NCBI GenBank assembly: GCA_002480735.1
Contig: DLCS01000255.1
Span: forward strand, 2,056 to 8,772
Direction of reading: 5' to 3'
Source: Bacillaceae bacterium UBA7792
Lineage (GTDB): Bacteria; Bacillota; Bacilli; Bacillales; Cytobacillaceae
DNA length: 6,717 bases
Shown: positions 1-6,717 of the stretch, piece by piece
How positions within the stretch are numbered: position 1 is the stretch's first letter
How the letters are laid out: every line of letters begins with the position of its first letter
The notes under the pieces: model-generated
Seen by the model: the letters and a program-made list of their open reading frames with translations, nothing else
What the model was told of the DNA's origin: nothing
Databases searched by the model: none
Translations under genes and position numbers: made by a program

Positions 1-80
1 GCCATTCCGTTTCATACTAGACGTGCAATACGCATAGATGAGCAGCACTTTTCTCCGTAGTTTCTACAGATAGACTACAT

Positions 81-108
81 CAAACTTGTTCAAAAGCAAC
101 AATGTTTG
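81..108. repeat. Imperfect inverted repeat downstream of the operon
   Basis: CAAACTTGTT (81-90) can pair with AACAATGTTTG (98-108), giving two 5-bp helices split by one bulged base around a 7-base loop. No U-run follows on either strand, so it is not a clear terminator. It lies past the operon terminator, and bases 1-124 show no convincing gene. It may be chance in A+T-rich DNA. Confidence 0.3.
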
Positions 109-124
109 AGAAAAGAGCCAAACT

Positions 125-156
125 AAAAAAGCACAGTCCTTTTTAAGGAACCATGC
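125..156 (-). terminator. Intrinsic terminator ending the transporter-OsmC operon
   Basis: Eight bases after the OsmC stop codon the minus strand forms an 11-bp stem with one bulged U and two G-U pairs: the arm GCATGGTTCCTT (145-156) pairs with AAGGACTGTGC (131-141) around a 3-base loop. Six U follow at once (A tract 125-130). This is a textbook Rho-independent terminator and shows that the OsmC-family gene is the last cistron. Confidence 0.85.
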
Positions 157-164
157 CTAATCAC

Positions 165-557
165 TTAGTTATCCACTTTCTCTGTTCTTATTGTGAGCCC
201 TTTTCTCAGGGTGTTACCAATGGTACAAGCTCTTTCAGCTGAAACGATAAGCTTGTTCTTGTAAGAATCCTCAAGATGAGGAGGAAGAGTGATTTTCATG
301 ATGCATTCCTCAAACCGTGATGGACTATCACCTGCTTTGATTGCATTGACCTCAACGGAAAAATCGCCCTCTTGATACTCAATTCCGTCACGCTCGAACA
401 TTCGTTGAATAACGATGGTCGTGCAAAGCGCCAACGAAGCTTCAAGCATTTCCTTTGGATTCAGTCCTTCTAGGTTCGCAGAGAAACTTCCTTCTACCTG
501 GAAACCTGCTTCATTATAAACTCCGAATTGACCATCCTTTTTCTTAATGATTGCCAT
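165..557 (-). CDS. OsmC/Ohr-family protein, possible thiol redox role
   Basis: This 130-residue protein has no signal peptide or membrane segment and should be cytoplasmic. The family pattern is visible as NPKEMLEASLALC (33-45), with Cys45 opening the central helix, and SAERACTIGNTL (106-117), with Cys111. These two Cys positions match the reactive pair of OsmC/Ohr proteins, which reduce organic hydroperoxides through thiols. A third Cys85 lies in a strand. Counting from Cys45, the residue at the place of the Ohr catalytic glutamate is Lys35, with Glu36 beside it, so this is more like the YhfA-type branch, whose chemistry is poorly known, than a true Ohr. AAGGAGGA (565-572) lies 8 bases before the ATG. 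It follows the DppF-type gene by 39 bases with no terminator between, and a strong terminator follows it, so it is the last gene of the transporter operon. Peroxidase activity is not established by sequence. Confidence 0.85.
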   Translation of the reverse strand: MAIIKKKDGQFGVYNEAGFQVEGSFSANLEGLNPKEMLEASLALCTTIVIQRMFERDGIEYQEGDFSVEVNAIKAGDSPSRFEECIMKITLPPHLEDSYKNKLIVSAERACTIGNTLRKGLTIRTEKVDN

Positions 558-596
558 TCTATTCTCCTCCTTATGTTTCCCGTCTACCGCAACGAA

Positions 597-1560
597 TCAA
601 TACAAATGGCAAGCAACAAAATGCTTCGACTCCATTTCTTTTTTGACGGGAACTTCTTTTTTACAAATATCCATCGCAAAAGGACATCGAGTGTGAAACA
701 TGCATCCAGATGGTGGATTCAATGGAGATGGAATTTCTCCTTTTAACACAATGCGTTCCTTTTTATGCTCCCTGTTGGCACCAGGCACTGCCGAAAACAA
801 AGCCTTCGTATAAGGGTGAAGCGGGGAAGCAAACAAGCTATCTGTCGGAGCCTCCTCCACAATTTTCCCTAAATACATAACCCCAATTCGGTCGGAAATA
901 TGCCTTACCACACTGATATCATGGGTAATAAAAAGATATGTCAGCTTCAGATCGTCCTGCAGCTTTTTTAGTAGATTAATAACCTGGGATTGAATCGAAA
1001 CATCAAGAGCCGAAACTGGTTCATCATAAATAACGACCTTTGGATTCATGACAAGAGCTCTAGCAAGACCAAGACGCTGTCTTTGTCCACCAGAAAACTC
1101 GTGTGGATAGCGATAATAATGCTCTACACCCAGGCCAACTTTATTCAAGATATCAAAAACCCTTTCTCTCCGCTCCTCCTTTGAACCAAGGGAGTGAATC
1201 ACTAAAGGCTCCTCTAACGTTTGCCCAATCCGCTTACGAGGATTCAACGATGAGTATGGATCCTGAAACACCATTTGCAAATCCTTGCGCAGACTGCGAA
1301 GCTCTTTTTTCGAGGCTTGAAAAATATCTTGTTTCTTATAGATTGTCTTTCCTCCAGTCGGTTCAGTCAAACGAAGTAGAGTTCTTCCTGTGGTACTCTT
1401 CCCACAGCCCGATTCTCCAACAAGGCCATAGGTCTCCCCTTCAAACAACTGAAAGGAGACATCATTGACCGCTTTGACTTGCCCCTTAACTCCTCCTATA
1501 CGTCCAAGCTGACCAGTGACAGGAAAGAACTTCTGTAAATTTTGAACATCAAGAAGCGGT

Positions 1561-1580
<20 letters not shown>
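597..1580 (-). CDS. DppF-type ABC importer ATPase
   Basis: This 327-residue cytoplasmic ATPase is the partner of the DppD-type subunit. Motifs: Walker A GESGCGKS (55-62), Q-loop Gln106 in MVFQDP, signature FSGGQRQR (162-169), Walker B VVIYDEP with Glu187, D-loop ALD (191-193) and H-loop His220. The N-terminal insert between FFPV and the AVNDVSF strand (about 18-44) is typical of DppF/OppF. The C-terminal extension has Cys293, Cys299, Cys306 and Cys324, with the same C-x5-C-x6-C-x17-C spacing as its partner. The start is placed at 1580 because AAGGAGGG (1586-1593) lies 5 bases upstream and the protein then begins just before the family domain; a longer frame open to 1730 would add 50 residues that lie over the DppD gene and resemble nothing in the family. 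It overlaps the preceding gene by 20 bases and is followed after 39 bases by the OsmC-family gene. Confidence 0.95.
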
Positions 1581-2574
<994 letters not shown>

Positions 2575-2579
2575 GAATA

Positions 2580-3509
2580 TTAACCTCCTACTCTCTTACT
2601 CTTCCGTCTTTTGACTTTCCTTGTTGTATGTGGGTCAAAATAGTCTCGAAGACCATCCCCCAATAGATTCAATCCTAATACGGAAATAATAATGAACAAG
2701 CCCGGATAAACAACCATCCACCATGCCTTAAAGATGACTAATTTCCCCGCCTGTAGGATATTTCCCCAGCTTGGATCTGGAGCAGGAATCCCTGCCCCAA
2801 GAAAGCTCAGAGCCGCCTCGGAAATAATCGTCTCCGCAAACACAAAGGTTGCCTGCACAATAAGTGGAGAAATGGTGTTTGGTGCAATATGCCCCCAAAT
2901 AATGCGAAATGAGCCAGCCCCTTGGGCATGCATCGCTTCTATATAGGTCTGCTCCCGAATAACAAGAGCGGAGGAGCGAACGACCCGTGCAATATTTGGT
3001 GTAAAAACAATCGAAAGGGCAATGATGACATTTGTTGCTGATGGACCAAGCGCCGCCATCAGCGCGATAGCAAGAAGAATCCCAGGAATCGCCATCAAAC
3101 CATCACAAATTCGCATCAAGATATGATCAAGGGTTCGGTAATAGCTCGCATAAAGTCCGATTATCATCCCAAGTAATGATGATATGATGGTAACTGCTAC
3201 ACCGATTCCAATCGATACACGAGTACCATAGACAATTCGGGTTAAAAGATCGCGACCATATTCATCCGTACCTAATAGATGTAAGGAGCTAGGTGCTTTT
3301 AATCTTTCAGTAACTTTCATTTCATAGGGATCAAAAGACATTAGGCTAGGACCAAAGAGAGCAACTATCAATAAAAAGAGGAAGATAATACTTCCGAGCA
3401 TCATAAATTTATTGGATCGAATTTTTCTCATGATCAATTGACGCTGTTGTTTCTTAAGATTCGCCTTTATCGTGAGATATTCATCCGTTCTTTTCAATTC
3501 TTCCATCAT
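2580..3509 (-). CDS. DppC-type ABC importer permease
   Basis: This 309-residue protein is the second channel-forming membrane subunit. A basic cytoplasmic N-terminus (residues 1-35) leads to a first membrane helix (about 36-56), then the conserved extracytoplasmic stretch HLLGTDEYGRDLLTRIVYGTR (77-97), diagnostic of DppC/OppC. Further helices lie at about 98-120, 137-155, 158-176, 213-240 and 268-286. The EAA loop that contacts the ATPase is EAMHAQGAGSFRIIWGHIAP (191-210). SFLGAGIPAPDPSWG (235-249) and GDGLRDYFDPH (284-294) are further family blocks, and the C-terminus is very basic. The start at 3509 has GGGAGGGG 4 bases upstream; the adjacent second ATG (3506) is an equally possible start, changing one residue. 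The gene ends 5 bases before the DppD-type ATPase start, whose ribosome binding site lies inside this gene, suggesting translational coupling. Confidence 0.96.
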   Translation of the reverse strand: MMEELKRTDEYLTIKANLKKQQRQLIMRKIRSNKFMMLGSIIFLFLLIVALFGPSLMSFDPYEMKVTERLKAPSSLHLLGTDEYGRDLLTRIVYGTRVSIGIGVAVTIISSLLGMIIGLYASYYRTLDHILMRICDGLMAIPGILLAIALMAALGPSATNVIIALSIVFTPNIARVVRSSALVIREQTYIEAMHAQGAGSFRIIWGHIAPNTISPLIVQATFVFAETIISEAALSFLGAGIPAPDPSWGNILQAGKLVIFKAWWMVVYPGLFIIISVLGLNLLGDGLRDYFDPHTTRKVKRRKSKRVGG

Positions 3510-3520
3510 CCAGCCCCTCC

Positions 3521-4471
3521 CTACTTCCGTTCTAGCCTTACTCTTGGATCAATGACACCATATAGTAAATCAACGATTAAATTAATAAGCACATATACCA
3601 ATGTAACAAAGAGGACAACTCCCTGTATCACGGCAAAATCTCTTCGTTCAATGGAATTGATAATGAGCTGGCCAATTCCAGGTAGATTGAAGATTGTTTC
3701 AACCACAACTGCACCTGTAACAAGCGTTCCAAAGGATTGACCAATCACCGTAAGAATGGGAAGAAAGGCATTTCTTAGGGCGTGCTTAATCACAACTTTA
3801 TATTCTTTGACACCCTTTGATCTTGCCGTTTTGATAAAATTCGTATTCAATACCTCTAGCATCGATGAGCGTGTCATTCTTGCCACTAGTGCCGCCTGTA
3901 TGGCTCCGAGTGAAATGGCCGGCAAAATTAAATATTTAATATGCTCCCATAACCCCTCCTGAATGGGCTCATAACCTGCAACTGGCAGCCATTGCAGATG
4001 CACACCGACAAGGAGCATGAGCAATAGCCCAAGTAAAAAGCTTGGAACTGCCATTCCCAATAAAGATATAACCATAAGCGATTGATCGATCGCCGAGCCA
4101 CGACGATAAGCCGCAATAATTCCTACTGGTATCGCTAGTATCAGTGCAACAATTTCTCCTAGGATGGCCAATGAAAGCGTCGGCTCCAAATGCTTCATAA
4201 TGGCTTCTGTAACCGGCTCCTTCATGAAGTAGGAGTTCCCTAAATCCCCATGAATGACGTCTGTTACCCAATTAAAGTATTGTTCATAAATCGGGAGGTT
4301 AAGTCCCATCTCTTCACGCAATTCCTGGACCTGGTCCTCAGTGGCTTCTAAGCCAAGAATGACTGCTGCCGGTTCACCAGGAGTGATATGCACAATTAAA
4401 AAAATCGCTACTGAAACGACAAATAAAACAGGGATCAGCGAAAGTACACGTTTCAATATATATCCAATCAA
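3521..4471 (-). CDS. DppB-type ABC importer permease
   Basis: This 316-residue inner-membrane subunit forms half of the translocation channel, pairing with the DppC-type protein encoded next. About six membrane segments are visible, roughly at 9-29, 98-121, 133-158, 178-198, 236-260 and 281-306. The cytoplasmic loop at about 215-240 (TARSKG followed by KHALRNAFLPIL) is the EAA-type motif that docks on the ATPase, with its conserved Gly at 220. Other DppB/OppB hallmarks are the HITPGEPA segment after helix 1, HGDLGNS near 74-80, the ETIFNLPGIGQL block at 258-269 and DPRVR at 308-312. Length is normal. It starts with TTG behind a strong ribosome binding site, and its TAG stop overlaps the ribosome binding site of the next gene, 11 bases before that start. 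Membership in the DppB/OppB/GsiC group is secure; the substrate is not. Confidence 0.96.
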   Translation of the reverse strand: MIGYILKRVLSLIPVLFVVSVAIFLIVHITPGEPAAVILGLEATEDQVQELREEMGLNLPIYEQYFNWVTDVIHGDLGNSYFMKEPVTEAIMKHLEPTLSLAILGEIVALILAIPVGIIAAYRRGSAIDQSLMVISLLGMAVPSFLLGLLLMLLVGVHLQWLPVAGYEPIQEGLWEHIKYLILPAISLGAIQAALVARMTRSSMLEVLNTNFIKTARSKGVKEYKVVIKHALRNAFLPILTVIGQSFGTLVTGAVVVETIFNLPGIGQLIINSIERRDFAVIQGVVLFVTLVYVLINLIVDLLYGVIDPRVRLERK

Positions 4472-4478
4472 AAGAAGT

Positions 4479-4486
4479 CCCTCCTT
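4479..4486 (-). promoter_or_regulatory. Ribosome binding site deciding the TTG start of the DppB-type permease
   Basis: AAGGAGGG on the minus strand lies 7 bases upstream of a TTG codon at 4469-4471, ideal spacing. The encoded N-terminus (MIGYILKRVL) is typical of DppB-type permeases, so TTG is very likely the real start. Confidence 0.8.
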
Positions 4487-4554
4487 TTCTGAGCATGATC
4501 GGCTTTATACATTAGAACAAGAACAACCGAAAAGTAACGCTGTCTTGACAGATT

Positions 4555-4589
4555 GAATCCTCCATCACAATACATGAGATGGAGGATTC
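4555..4589 (-). other. Intercistronic hairpin between the binding-protein and permease genes
   Basis: A perfect 12-bp inverted repeat (GAATCCTCCATC at 4555-4566 and its complement at 4578-4589) with an 11-base loop lies 31 bases after the binding-protein stop codon. No U-run follows on the minus strand, so it is not a good intrinsic terminator for the operon. The likely role is to protect the 3' end of the binding-protein message, or weakly attenuate, so that the receptor is made in excess over the membrane parts. A smaller dyad, CTGTCTTGACAG, sits at 4540-4551. The structure is seen directly; the role is inferred. Confidence 0.65.
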
Positions 4590-4620
4590 GCAAAATAGAT
4601 ATCTTTTTACACGAATGTCT

Positions 4621-6198
4621 TTATTTAACAACCTTTGTATTCCAAATAATTGGTGCTTCAAACACTTCAAAGCCTTCAAGCTTGTCAGTTGTCGCAAGGA
4701 TGCTCTTATATTGACCAATGACTGTAGATGACAAGTACTCATAGAGGAAGCCTTGAAGTTCATCCCATTTTGCTTTCGCTGCTTCAGGAGTTTCCGCTTC
4801 TCTAATTTCTGCTATTAATGCTTTAATTTGTGGGTTATCATTACCTGCCCAATCTGGTGTTAATGCTAAAAGCTGTGGTGGAATCAACTGATAACCATTG
4901 CTCGTAATAAAAATATCCCATGATGAGCGGTCATTTTTCTTCTCTAAGAATGTTGGGAAGTCGTAATTGGCAACCTTGACATTCATTCCTAATTGTCTTA
5001 ATTGTTCTTGAACAACGATCGTTGCAGTATACATTTCACCATAATCCTGAGTGGTTAATAAAGTAATTTCTTCTCCATTATAGCCAGCTTCTTTTAACAG
5101 CTTCTTCGCTTTCTCCAAATCACCTTGATTATATACTTTCTTGCCAGCGTCACTTGCCCATTGAGGCTGATTTGGATTCATGTAGCTTGGATTTAACTCA
5201 TAAAGGTCCTCATTCACAAAGCTTGCTAGCAGAATCTCGTCCATATTTAAGGCTGTGTTCACGGCCTGACGTAATTTCACATCGGCAAGTGGTCCCTCAT
5301 TCACATTGAAGAACATGGTAAGTGTTCCACCCTCAAAGGTATGAACTTTTACGTGATCCATGGTGCTTAACTGCTCATAGCTTTCAGTTGGGATGTTATC
5401 GGCAATATCATATTCACCAGTTTGTATCCCCGCGATTCTTGTTGAGTGGTCCGTCACAAAATGATAGTAAACATCGTTCACAAGGGCTTCTTTCTTTCCT
5501 GCAAAACCGCTTGGCTTTTCACCGACGGCTTGATAGTCGTCATTCTTAACTAAATGAATAAATTGATCCTGCTTCCACTCTTTGAATTTGAAAGGACCAG
5601 TACCAATATATTCTGTAACTCCTTCTGCAGGAGCTGATTCAATAATTTCCTTTGGCATAATAGCTGGGAAATTTGATTGGGATGCCATAGCAATCAGTAC
5701 ATCTGATGATGGCTTTTCTAAGTGAAGAACCGTTGTATATGGGTCCTGGGTTTCAAATTTCGCTCCTCCCAAAAGTGATTTCGCACGGGAGGATTTTTCC
5801 AACCAACGATTCATCGATGCTACAACATCATCAGAAGCCATTTCCTTGCCGTTATGAAATTTGACACCCTCTCTTAAATGGAAGGTATAAGTCTTGCCAT
5901 CATCACTCACATCTACAGATTTCGCAAGCATTGGTGTAGGTTCATATTTTTCGTTTAACGTGTATAGTGTTTCGTAGATATTTCCGGCTATATCCAATGC
6001 CACCTGAGAAACCGTCATCACTGAATCGAGCGTTGGCGGCTGTGCGGTAACAGCAATGTTCATTTCATCGTCATAGCTCTTGTTGCTTTTAGTTGCTTCA
6101 TTAGAATCCTTGGATTCCTTGTCATTATTGCTGCAGCCCACAGCTGCAAATAGAATCATTCCTAGAGCTATAAGCAACCCTAAATATTTGCGTTTCAA
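4621..6198 (-). CDS. Solute-binding lipoprotein of an Opp/Dpp-type ABC importer (SBP_bac_5)
   Basis: This 525-residue extracellular receptor captures the substrate and hands it to the DppB/DppC-type permeases. It starts with TTG. Residues 1-21 are a lipoprotein signal peptide (KRK n-region, hydrophobic core) ending in AAVG before Cys22, the predicted lipidated residue; the -3 residue is Ala rather than the usual Leu. Residues 23-44 are a polar, charged tether. The SBP_bac_5 fold follows, with family landmarks at 109-132 (REGVKFHNG, then DDVV), GTGPFKFKEW at 199-208, and a FFNVN...LRQAVNTALN block around 296-318. Length is normal for the family. Near 426-442 the segment WDIFITSNGYQLIPP has no acidic residue after Asp428, unlike the region that holds the peptide-amine-binding Asp in DppA, so a peptide substrate should not be assumed. 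It is the first operon gene, followed by a hairpin and a 149-base gap before the permeases. Confidence 0.95.
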   Translation of the reverse strand: MKRKYLGLLIALGMILFAAVGCSNNDKESKDSNEATKSNKSYDDEMNIAVTAQPPTLDSVMTVSQVALDIAGNIYETLYTLNEKYEPTPMLAKSVDVSDDGKTYTFHLREGVKFHNGKEMASDDVVASMNRWLEKSSRAKSLLGGAKFETQDPYTTVLHLEKPSSDVLIAMASQSNFPAIMPKEIIESAPAEGVTEYIGTGPFKFKEWKQDQFIHLVKNDDYQAVGEKPSGFAGKKEALVNDVYYHFVTDHSTRIAGIQTGEYDIADNIPTESYEQLSTMDHVKVHTFEGGTLTMFFNVNEGPLADVKLRQAVNTALNMDEILLASFVNEDLYELNPSYMNPNQPQWASDAGKKVYNQGDLEKAKKLLKEAGYNGEEITLLTTQDYGEMYTATIVVQEQLRQLGMNVKVANYDFPTFLEKKNDRSSWDIFITSNGYQLIPPQLLALTPDWAGNDNPQIKALIAEIREAETPEAAKAKWDELQGFLYEYLSSTVIGQYKSILATTDKLEGFEVFEAPIIWNTKVVK

Positions 6199-6206
6199 TC
6201 CTATTT

Positions 6207-6213
6207 CCCCCTC
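6207..6213 (-). promoter_or_regulatory. Ribosome binding site deciding the TTG start of the binding protein
   Basis: GAGGGGG on the minus strand lies 8 bases before a TTG codon at 6196-6198. It supports TTG as the true start; the next in-frame ATG (residue 14) would remove the positively charged N-region of the signal peptide and has no such site. Confidence 0.75.
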
Positions 6214-6220
6214 ATTAAAT

Positions 6221-6235
6221 ATTATTCTTACAATT
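6221..6235 (-). promoter_or_regulatory. Weak candidate CodY box
   Basis: The minus strand reads AATTGTAAGAATAAT, matching 11 of 15 positions of the CodY consensus AATTTTCWGAAAATT. It lies in the transcribed leader of the operon. A weaker match (10 of 15) at 6232-6246 overlaps it. CodY is known to repress peptide transporter operons in bacilli, which makes the site plausible, but four mismatches in A+T-rich DNA is weak evidence. Confidence 0.25.
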
Positions 6236-6238
6236 CAT

Positions 6239-6253
6239 ACCAAATTAATTGGT
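6239..6253. promoter_or_regulatory. Possible operator: short inverted repeat in the leader
   Basis: ACCAAATTAATTGGT has 5-bp arms (ACCAA/TTGGT) around an A+T centre and lies at about +10 to +25 from the predicted transcription start, a position where a bound repressor would block elongation. The regulator is not identifiable. Short A+T-rich inverted repeats are common by chance in such DNA, so this is tentative. Confidence 0.3.
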
Positions 6254-6269
6254 TTTATAGGATATGTGA

Positions 6270-6299
6270 ATCATAGCTTATTTACGTATTTGTTGTCAA
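6270..6299 (-). promoter_or_regulatory. Sigma-A promoter of the ABC transporter operon
   Basis: On the minus strand a perfect -35 TTGACA (6294-6299) is followed after 18 bases by TATGAT (6270-6275), one mismatch from the -10 consensus. Transcription should start near 6263, giving a leader of about 64 bases before the binding-protein start codon. It lies directly after the terminator of the preceding gene, as expected for the operon's own promoter. A near-consensus promoter is expected to be strong unless repressed. Confidence 0.8.
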
Positions 6300-6329
6300 T
6301 GAGTTTTATACTTGTATTCTTAGGGTAAT

Positions 6330-6355
6330 AAAAAAAACAGCTAAATAAGCTGTTT
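6330..6355 (-). terminator. Intrinsic terminator of the small Gly-rich gene
   Basis: On the minus strand an 8-bp stem (AAACAGCT pairing with AGCTGTTT, arms 6348-6355 and 6335-6342) with a 5-base loop runs straight into a run of U; the complementary A tract is 6330-6337. It lies 37 bases past the stop codon of the small gene and just upstream of the transporter promoter, so it insulates the operon from read-through. Confidence 0.85.
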
Positions 6356-6392
6356 AACATTAAGAATAGAGTATCTTTTCTAATAATATGCA

Positions 6393-6656
6393 TTACCAAA
6401 ACATTGGATATCCCCACCCAAATGGGTATCCGTAGCCAAACCCACCATAGGCCCATGGAGCAAGCAAGGCACTACCGGCTAAGCCACCCAACACGCCTCC
6501 TAAGAATGGAGCACCGAAGAAGGGTCGACCAAATCCAAAGCCAAATGGCCTGCCAAAACCAAATGGTCGACCAAATCCAAACGGTCTGCCAATAATTCGA
6601 CTGTCCTCATCCATCCCCACTGGAACTTGTGGGTAATAAAGCATTTCTGTATTCAT
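6393..6656 (-). CDS. Small Gly/Phe/Tyr-rich repeat protein, function unknown
   Basis: I do not recognise a family for this 87-residue protein. Residues 1-22 form a short polar head with acidic DED at 16-18. Residues 23-48 are a tandem repeat: three copies of GRPFGF, a GF insert and a final GRPFFG. Residues 48-65 are Gly/Ala/Leu-rich (glycine-zipper-like), and the tail is aromatic, alternating Gly with Tyr, Phe, Trp and Pro. No signal peptide is seen. The start at 6656 is chosen because AGGAGG (6663-6668) lies 6 bases upstream; a start at 6677 would add seven residues and place this site inside the gene. A TATACT hexamer at 6682-6687 could be a -10 element, but no good -35 is visible and a sporulation sigma factor cannot be excluded. 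Gly/aromatic-rich small proteins of bacilli are often spore-coat or surface proteins, so that is a guess. An intrinsic terminator follows. Confidence 0.75.
   Translation of the reverse strand: MNTEMLYYPQVPVGMDEDSRIIGRPFGFGRPFGFGRPFGFGFGRPFFGAPFLGGVLGGLAGSALLAPWAYGGFGYGYPFGWGYPMFW
6513..6590 (-). repeat. In-frame tandem repeat, 18-bp units encoding GRPFGF
   Basis: Three consecutive 18-bp units (residues 23-40), a 6-bp GF insert and a degenerate fourth unit (residues 43-48) lie inside the small Gly/Phe-rich gene. The units use different synonymous codons: Arg is AGA, CGA or AGG, Pro is CCG or CCA, and Gly third positions vary. The protein repeat is therefore better preserved than the DNA repeat, which points to an old repeat held by protein-level selection rather than fresh replication slippage. 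Confidence 0.85.
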
Positions 6657-6717
6657 TCTATCCCTCCTCTTTCTCAAGAGCAGTATATTCGTTTATGCTT
6701 TTAATTCTTGGGCAAAT

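Noticed and set aside
1..124. Gene, RNA gene or attachment site at the left edge
   Set aside because: No convincing reading frame with a ribosome binding site, no tRNA-like fold and no repeat matching the rest of the window was seen.
1103..1468. 121-residue plus-strand reading frame opposite the DppF-type ATPase
   Set aside because: It is antisense to the Walker A and Q-loop region of a well-conserved gene and has no protein-like features.
3928..4271. Two out-of-frame minus-strand reading frames inside the DppB-type permease gene (3928-4116 and 3969-4271)
   Set aside because: They overlap a clear family gene in other frames and show no recognisable domain or own ribosome binding site; they are coding shadows.
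4504..4533. Possible second promoter before the DppB-type permease (TATAAA on the minus strand)
   Set aside because: The hexamer is a fair -10, but no acceptable -35 is found at 16-18 bases; the TTGTTC nearby is at the wrong distance.
6662..6717. Promoter for the small Gly-rich gene (TATACT at 6682-6687)
   Set aside because: The best -35-like hexamer, TTGCCC, lies 22 bases away, and I could not fit sigma-E, sigma-K or sigma-G consensus sequences; the true promoter may lie beyond the window.

Overview
The window looks like chromosomal DNA of a low-GC Gram-positive bacterium, most likely a Bacillaceae relative. The signs are near-perfect AGGAGG-type ribosome binding sites before every gene, two TTG start codons, A+T-rich intergenic DNA, a consensus sigma-A promoter, stem-loop/U-run terminators and a lipobox-bearing substrate-binding lipoprotein. 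The genus cannot be fixed from this sequence. All recognised genes lie on the minus strand, so transcription runs from high to low coordinates.

Layout in transcription order: (1) 6393-6656, a small Gly/Phe/Tyr-rich repeat protein of unknown function, closed by its own terminator (6330-6355). (2) A 194-bp intergenic stretch holding that terminator, a strong sigma-A promoter (6270-6299) and possible operators (an inverted repeat and a weak CodY-like box). (3) A six-gene transcription unit: extracellular solute-binding lipoprotein (4621-6198), DppB-type permease (3521-4471), DppC-type permease (2580-3509), DppD-type ATPase (1561-2574), DppF-type ATPase (597-1580) and an OsmC-family protein (165-557). 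(4) A strong intrinsic terminator (125-156) eight bases past the last stop codon. (5) Bases 1-124, where no gene is seen, only a weak imperfect inverted repeat.

The five transporter genes encode a complete Opp/Dpp-family ABC importer. The lipoprotein captures the ligand outside the membrane, the two permeases form the channel, and the two ATPases power uptake. Genes within the permease-ATPase block are separated by 11 and 5 bases or overlap by 20, so translation is probably coupled. A 149-base gap with a perfect 12-bp hairpin after the binding-protein gene probably lets that gene be expressed above the rest. The substrate is not readable from sequence; peptides are the default guess, but other Opp/Dpp-family ligands (glutathione, nickel chelates, opines, sugars) cannot be excluded.

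The least ordinary point is the OsmC-family gene as the last cistron. It carries the two-cysteine arrangement of this redox family but has lysine where Ohr enzymes have the catalytic glutamate. Both ATPases also carry an identical four-cysteine C-terminal motif. A thiol or redox link to the imported substrate is a testable guess, not a conclusion. I found no mobile element, CRISPR array, tRNA, rRNA or clear new defence-type system.
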